The position numbers were made by a program, and so were the translations under genes. A stretch of DNA of 9,571 nucleotides from Alphaproteobacteria bacterium (GTDB lineage: Bacteria; Pseudomonadota; Alphaproteobacteria; RF32; UBA3637). Of this stretch, positions 6,025 to 9,571 are shown one piece after another (the first letter of the stretch is position 1; each line of letters begins with the position of its first letter). The notes under the pieces are model-generated. The model was not told the DNA's origin, did not search any database, and saw nothing but the letters and a program-made list of their open reading frames with translations. Where the stretch lies: positions 1-9,571 of the forward strand of contig JAGBRF010000111.1 of NCBI GenBank assembly GCA_017632555.1. The letters are read 5' to 3'.

Positions 6025-7062
6025 ATGAGAGTTGATATTTTCAATTTTGACTTACCTGCTGACCGGATTGCCAATGAACCGGCAAATCCGCGCGACAGTG
6101 CAAAATTGCTTCACATTATGCAAAACGGATTGGAAGATAAAACCATCCGTGACTTGCCGTCTTTATTACACGCCGGCGATGTGTTGGTGTTTAATGATAC
6201 GAAGGTCATTCCGGCACGTATTTACGGTAAACGCGGGCAAGCCGGCATTGAAGCGACTTTGTTAAAACAACTGGATTTGTCAACTTGGAAATGTTTAATC
6301 AAAAACGCCCGCCGTTTGAAAATCGGTGATGAAATTATCTTTTCCGATGACTTTACGGCAAAGGTATTACAAAAAGATCCCGATGGTCCGGTTACTTTAC
6401 AATTCAATGTTGCCGGCGCTGATTTATTCGCGGCATTACATTTACACGGCATTATGCCGCTTCCGCCTTATATCAAACGTGGCAAAAGCGGTGAAGAAAC
6501 GGACAAAGCCAATTATCAAACCGTTTATGCAAAACATGAAGGCGCGGTTGCGGCTCCGACTGCCGGATTACATTTCACAAAACCATTATTAAAACAAATC
6601 AAAGACATGGGCGTTCAGGAAGAATTTTTGACTTTGCACGTTGGTGGCGGAACGTTCTTGCCCGTCAAAGTCGAAGATACGGACAACCACAAAATGCACG
6701 CCGAATATGGCATTATTACACCGGCGGTTGCTAAACGTCTGAATCAAGCAAAGCAAGAAGGACGACGCATTATTCCCGTTGGAACAACGGCATTGCGTTT
6801 AATTGAAAGCGCCACCGATGAAAACGGTGTTATTCATCCGTTTGCCGAAGAAACGTCTATTTTTATCACGCCGGGATATCGTTTCCGTTTTGCCGATGCC
6901 CTGTTTACAAATTTCCATTTACCGCAAAGCACATTGTTTATGTTGGTGTGTGCTTTTGCCGGCATCGACACGATGAAGGCGGCATATCAACACGCCATTG
7001 ACACGCATTACCGTTTCTTTTCGTATGGTGATGCTTGCTTTATCGAAAAGAAAGATTTTTAA
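6025..7062 (+). CDS. queA: S-adenosylmethionine:tRNA ribosyltransferase-isomerase QueA
   Basis: QueA transfers and isomerises the ribosyl part of S-adenosylmethionine onto preQ1 at the tRNA wobble position, giving epoxyqueuosine. The 345-residue length is standard. Family motifs run in order: FDLPADRIANEPANPRDSAKLL (8-29), VFNDTKVIPAR (55-65), PLPPYIKRG (145-153), YQTVYAKHEGAVAAPTAGLHFT (164-185), HVGGGTFLPV (205-214), NHKMHAE (221-227), VGTTALRLIES (252-262) and TNFHLPQSTLFMLVCAFAG (295-313). Nothing is missing. The start follows the SUKH stop with no gap and has only a weak ribosome site, which suggests translational coupling. tgt, a frequent neighbour, is not present; the gene overlaps the convergent U32 gene by four bases. 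No hairpin terminator is visible at that junction. Confidence 0.97.
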   Translation: MRVDIFNFDLPADRIANEPANPRDSAKLLHIMQNGLEDKTIRDLPSLLHAGDVLVFNDTKVIPARIYGKRGQAGIEATLLKQLDLSTWKCLIKNARRLKIGDEIIFSDDFTAKVLQKDPDGPVTLQFNVAGADLFAALHLHGIMPLPPYIKRGKSGEETDKANYQTVYAKHEGAVAAPTAGLHFTKPLLKQIKDMGVQEEFLTLHVGGGTFLPVKVEDTDNHKMHAEYGIITPAVAKRLNQAKQEGRRIIPVGTTALRLIESATDENGVIHPFAEETSIFITPGYRFRFADALFTNFHLPQSTLFMLVCAFAGIDTMKAAYQHAIDTHYRFFSYGDACFIEKKDF

Positions 7063-9308
7063 ATTCTGCGTTGTAAATTTCCGTTATAAGTGTTGGGCAA
7101 ATTTTTGCCTTCCCTTACCGCATTCAAAATGTTTGCCATTTGCTCGGTTGTATAATCTTTATACATAAAATCAATGCGTAAATAATCCGGATTTATTTGC
7201 TTAAAATCTTTACCCGTATAAAACGCCCTTTTGTTGAAAACCATTGTTTGACAAGGTTCGGACAGCGCATCATATTCTTGATTATCTTTTTTCAATTTGA
7301 ACCATTGTATGCCACCTGAACAATGCTTACAATCATGCGGACGGATACAGTTGGCACTGATGAACAAAGGCACATTGCTGTAAGCAGTCAAGACAACGGG
7401 TAAAGCAGATTTTGATGCTAAATCACTCAAATTTTCCAACGTGTCTTCAAATGAAAGCGTTACACGTTTTGCGCCCATTTGCTTTGCCATTTGAACGGCT
7501 TGTGTATTCATGGTGTAAATTGAATTGTCAAAAGTCAAATCTATCCCCTTTTGCGGCAACATTTCCAAAGCCCAAACATTACCGATTTCCCATTTTTTAT
7601 AACCGGCATTTAACGCTTTTTGAATAACATCGGCAAACGTGCTCGGGTTGCGACATATTGCCGGCAAAGCCAACCGCACTTTGTTTTTAGGCAACTTTTG
7701 CAACGCCGTCAAATCCGTCTTGGGCGACAAAGCCACAATTATTTCAGCCACGTCCGACAAATCGGGTAATCGTTCCGGCCGGTCCGTTTTAATAATAATC
7801 CCCTTAAAATCGTGTTTTGTTGTTTCAACGGCAGGTAAAGAACCGCTTTGTTTTTTTATTTCAATTTGCTCATAAAGTTTACGCCGTAAATCGTTCAATA
7901 TAGACAACGGCACAAACAAATTTTGCGGATTTTCAATATGCAAATTGTTTAACGTCAAGGAAGTATTGCCGACTTTTTCAAATGCTTTTTGAATAGCATC
8001 TTTTACCTTTTGCGGATTTTCGGCCGTTTGGAATTTTTCATCAACTTTGGCGTTCCATTTTTCACAAACGGCTTCTATAAAATCTTTTTCTATACGCACA
8101 GACACATCAATCGGCATACGATAAGCATACATGCCCGCCTTTGGTCTTTCATAATGATACGCCCCTTTAACACGCGAAGAAGATGCTAAATACACAGTTG
8201 CTCCGTTTGTAATGAACGGTGGATTTTGCGGTAAAGTAATTTCGACAATATCACCCTTTTTGGCTTCAAAGACCGAACGGCCCGAAACACGCATTTTTTC
8301 CAAAGAAAAACCAAACGGCTTTTCATTACCTGCCACATCAATTTGAATACCGTCATAACGCGCAATATCCGCATTTGTTTTGAACGTCAAAATGCCACGA
8401 GCAACATTTTTAACCTGCCCTATTTTTAACCCGCGATGACCGACAAACTCGGTATCGATAACATCTTTATTTTTTCCGTTAAAGTGCAACTTGGTCCATG
8501 GACGCGCAAAAATTTGCATAATATCGTCCGGTAAATTTTGTGTGTCTTTACCATCTAAAAGCCGGCGATAATAATTCGTAACGGCGGCGACATAAAGCGC
8601 ATTCTTTTTTCGACCTTCTATTTTCAATGAAGTGACGGGCATTTTCAAAACATCTTCCTGCAACGCCATATCTTTCATTGAAAAGGGGTGCTTTTTACCC
8701 AAATCGCCACTGAACAAAGCACGACAAGGATATAAACATTTACCGCGATTGGCACTCATACCCGTTTCCATAGAAGAAAACAAACAAAGCCCGCTGTAAG
8801 CATAACATAATGCGCCGTGAATAAATACTTCCGTTTCCAAATCTTTAATCGAAGCTATTTCTTTTATTTCGGGCAAAGTCAATTCACGCGCCAAAACAAC
8901 CCGTGAAAATCCCATTTCTTTTAATGCCAACGCACCTTGTTTATTATGAACGGCCATTTGTGTGCTGGCGTGCATTTGAAGTGTCGGATATTTTTCTTTG
9001 ATAACACGAGCAACACCCAAATCTTGAATAATAACGGCATCAACACCGGCATAAACGCATTCATCAAGTGATTTTATCAACTCGTCCAAATCTTTGTTTT
9101 GCAACAACGTGTTGATTGTTACATAAATTTTAGCATTTTTTGTATGTGCATAATTTGTTATTTCACACAATTCATCGGCCGAAAAGTTCATTGCCGTTGC
9201 ACGTGCGGAAAATTGATGCAACCCCAAGTAAATTGCATTTGCGCCATAAAAAAGTGCAGCATAAGCTGCTTCTATATCACCGGCCGGAGCCAACAATTCT
9301 GTTTTCAT
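7059..9308 (-). CDS. Peptidase U32 family protein, long RlhA-like form
   Basis: The 749-residue protein starts MKTELLAPAGDIEAAYAALF, the typical opening of U32 proteins. It carries the U32 signature EVFIHGALCYAYSGLCLFS (160-178) and the cluster cysteines Cys168, Cys175, Cys191 and Cys195. The middle (about 390-485) fits the DUF3656 region. Residues about 500-690 look like a further alpha/beta unit with Cys654, Cys660, Cys663 and Cys686. The family is named for peptidases, but the member of this architecture in Escherichia coli, RlhA, is needed for 5-hydroxycytidine formation in 23S rRNA. That role is the best inference here, since tRNA-acting TrhP and quinone-acting UbiU/UbiV are much shorter. 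The start has AAAGGA seven bases upstream and a good promoter at 9329-9357. It overlaps queA tail to tail by four bases. Confidence 0.9.
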   Translation of the reverse strand: MKTELLAPAGDIEAAYAALFYGANAIYLGLHQFSARATAMNFSADELCEITNYAHTKNAKIYVTINTLLQNKDLDELIKSLDECVYAGVDAVIIQDLGVARVIKEKYPTLQMHASTQMAVHNKQGALALKEMGFSRVVLARELTLPEIKEIASIKDLETEVFIHGALCYAYSGLCLFSSMETGMSANRGKCLYPCRALFSGDLGKKHPFSMKDMALQEDVLKMPVTSLKIEGRKKNALYVAAVTNYYRRLLDGKDTQNLPDDIMQIFARPWTKLHFNGKNKDVIDTEFVGHRGLKIGQVKNVARGILTFKTNADIARYDGIQIDVAGNEKPFGFSLEKMRVSGRSVFEAKKGDIVEITLPQNPPFITNGATVYLASSSRVKGAYHYERPKAGMYAYRMPIDVSVRIEKDFIEAVCEKWNAKVDEKFQTAENPQKVKDAIQKAFEKVGNTSLTLNNLHIENPQNLFVPLSILNDLRRKLYEQIEIKKQSGSLPAVETTKHDFKGIIIKTDRPERLPDLSDVAEIIVALSPKTDLTALQKLPKNKVRLALPAICRNPSTFADVIQKALNAGYKKWEIGNVWALEMLPQKGIDLTFDNSIYTMNTQAVQMAKQMGAKRVTLSFEDTLENLSDLASKSALPVVLTAYSNVPLFISANCIRPHDCKHCSGGIQWFKLKKDNQEYDALSEPCQTMVFNKRAFYTGKDFKQINPDYLRIDFMYKDYTTEQMANILNAVREGKNLPNTYNGNLQRRI

Positions 9309-9358
9309 TTTTATTTCCTTTGGCGCTTATATTAGCACAAAAAAACAATAATTTCAAC
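9309..9358. promoter_or_regulatory. Promoter region of the U32 gene
   Basis: On the minus strand TTGAAA (9352-9357) and TAATAT (9329-9334) are separated by 17 bases, with TGC before the -10 (extended -10). The -35 begins just after the upstream gene's stop, so the U32 gene can be transcribed on its own. The ribosome site AAAGGA is at 9316-9321. Confidence 0.65.
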
Positions 9359-9571
9359 CTAATCTTCCAGCAAAACAGTAAAGCCCCATGGTGCAACCTG
9401 AATATTGCCGTCTGAAATTGTGCTTTTTTCGGCGGTATCCAATAAACATTGATATGAAATATCATTCTTTAACCGATATTGGACGGATTTGTCCGTGGCA
9501 TTCATTATCACAAAGTAAGTTTGCCCCAACGTCTGACACACAAAAGCAAAATCACGCATGCCTTCCGACAA
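9359..9571 (-). CDS. C-terminal end of a probable GH13-type glycosidase, cut by window edge
   Basis: The minus-strand frame is open from the right edge to a TAG stop at 9359-9361, giving the last 70 residues. The segment RDFAFVCQTLGQTYFVIMNATDKSVQYRL reads like the beta strands of the C-terminal domain of alpha-amylase family enzymes, where a line such as VLVVLNFS is typical. The ending APWGFTVLLED resembles the usual PYGVLVLE-type finish. The catalytic barrel lies outside the window, so the substrate and exact family cannot be given. The first codon visible, TTG at the edge, is almost certainly internal rather than a start. It is the only complete stop in the window that is not TAA. A weak family call. 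Confidence 0.45.
   Translation of the reverse strand: MSEGMRDFAFVCQTLGQTYFVIMNATDKSVQYRLKNDISYQCLLDTAEKSTISDGNIQVAPWGFTVLLED

Noticed and set aside
1..9571. Stop codon use (nearly all TAA, no TGA) as a sign that TGA codes for tryptophan
   Set aside because: All tryptophans in the conserved genes use TGG and no in-frame TGA occurs, so the bias simply reflects low GC.
1..9571. CRISPR array, tRNA, rRNA, insertion sequence or attachment site
   Set aside because: The only periodic repeats are the ankyrin units of about 99 bases. No cloverleaf, transposase or terminal inverted repeats were seen.

Overview
The window looks like a compact, low-GC piece of an alphaproteobacterial chromosome, probably from an uncultured host-associated or gut lineage. 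Three observations support this. RuvC and YebC both read like alphaproteobacterial versions. The order metallophosphoesterase (TIGR00282) - yebC - ruvC is a block I associate with Alphaproteobacteria. Convergent genes nearly touch or overlap at their stops. All complete genes end in TAA, and no full-length gene carries an in-frame TGA, so the standard bacterial code is in use. The taxonomic call is inference from remembered family features; no search was run.

Layout. (1) Positions 1-596, minus strand: the N-terminal part of an exported protein with a signal peptide, a basic stretch, an ankyrin-like segment and a Gly/Ala-rich hydrophobic helix running off the edge. (2) Positions 597-722: divergent promoter region. 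(3) Positions 723-2839, plus strand: the housekeeping block of YmdB-like metallophosphoesterase, yebC and ruvC, with yebC and ruvC overlapping by one base. (4) Positions 2842-5374, minus strand: two ankyrin-repeat genes in tandem, driven by a near-consensus extended -10 promoter at 5403-5431. (5) Positions 5518-7062, plus strand: a SUKH (SMI1/KNR4, YrhA-like) protein whose stop codon directly abuts the queA start. (6) Positions 7059-9308, minus strand: a long peptidase-U32 family protein, probably an RlhA-type rRNA hydroxylation enzyme, with its own promoter. (7) Positions 9359-9571, minus strand: the C-terminal end of a protein that resembles the last beta domain of GH13 glycosidases.

How the genes relate. 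The conserved genes cover a cyclic-nucleotide or metallophosphoesterase function, translation or transcription control (YebC), Holliday-junction cleavage (RuvC), tRNA queuosine synthesis (QueA) and probably rRNA modification (U32). Between them lie accessory genes of a different character: an exported ankyrin-like protein, two cytosolic-looking ankyrin proteins built from shared modules, and a SUKH protein. The most interesting point is that the ankyrin genes flank the TIGR00282-yebC-ruvC block on both sides and take the place where ruvA-ruvB would normally follow. The tandem pair also shares a tryptophan-bearing cap module (three copies) and a basic C-terminal tail, and one member carries an N-terminal domain that I associate with gut Firmicutes proteins.
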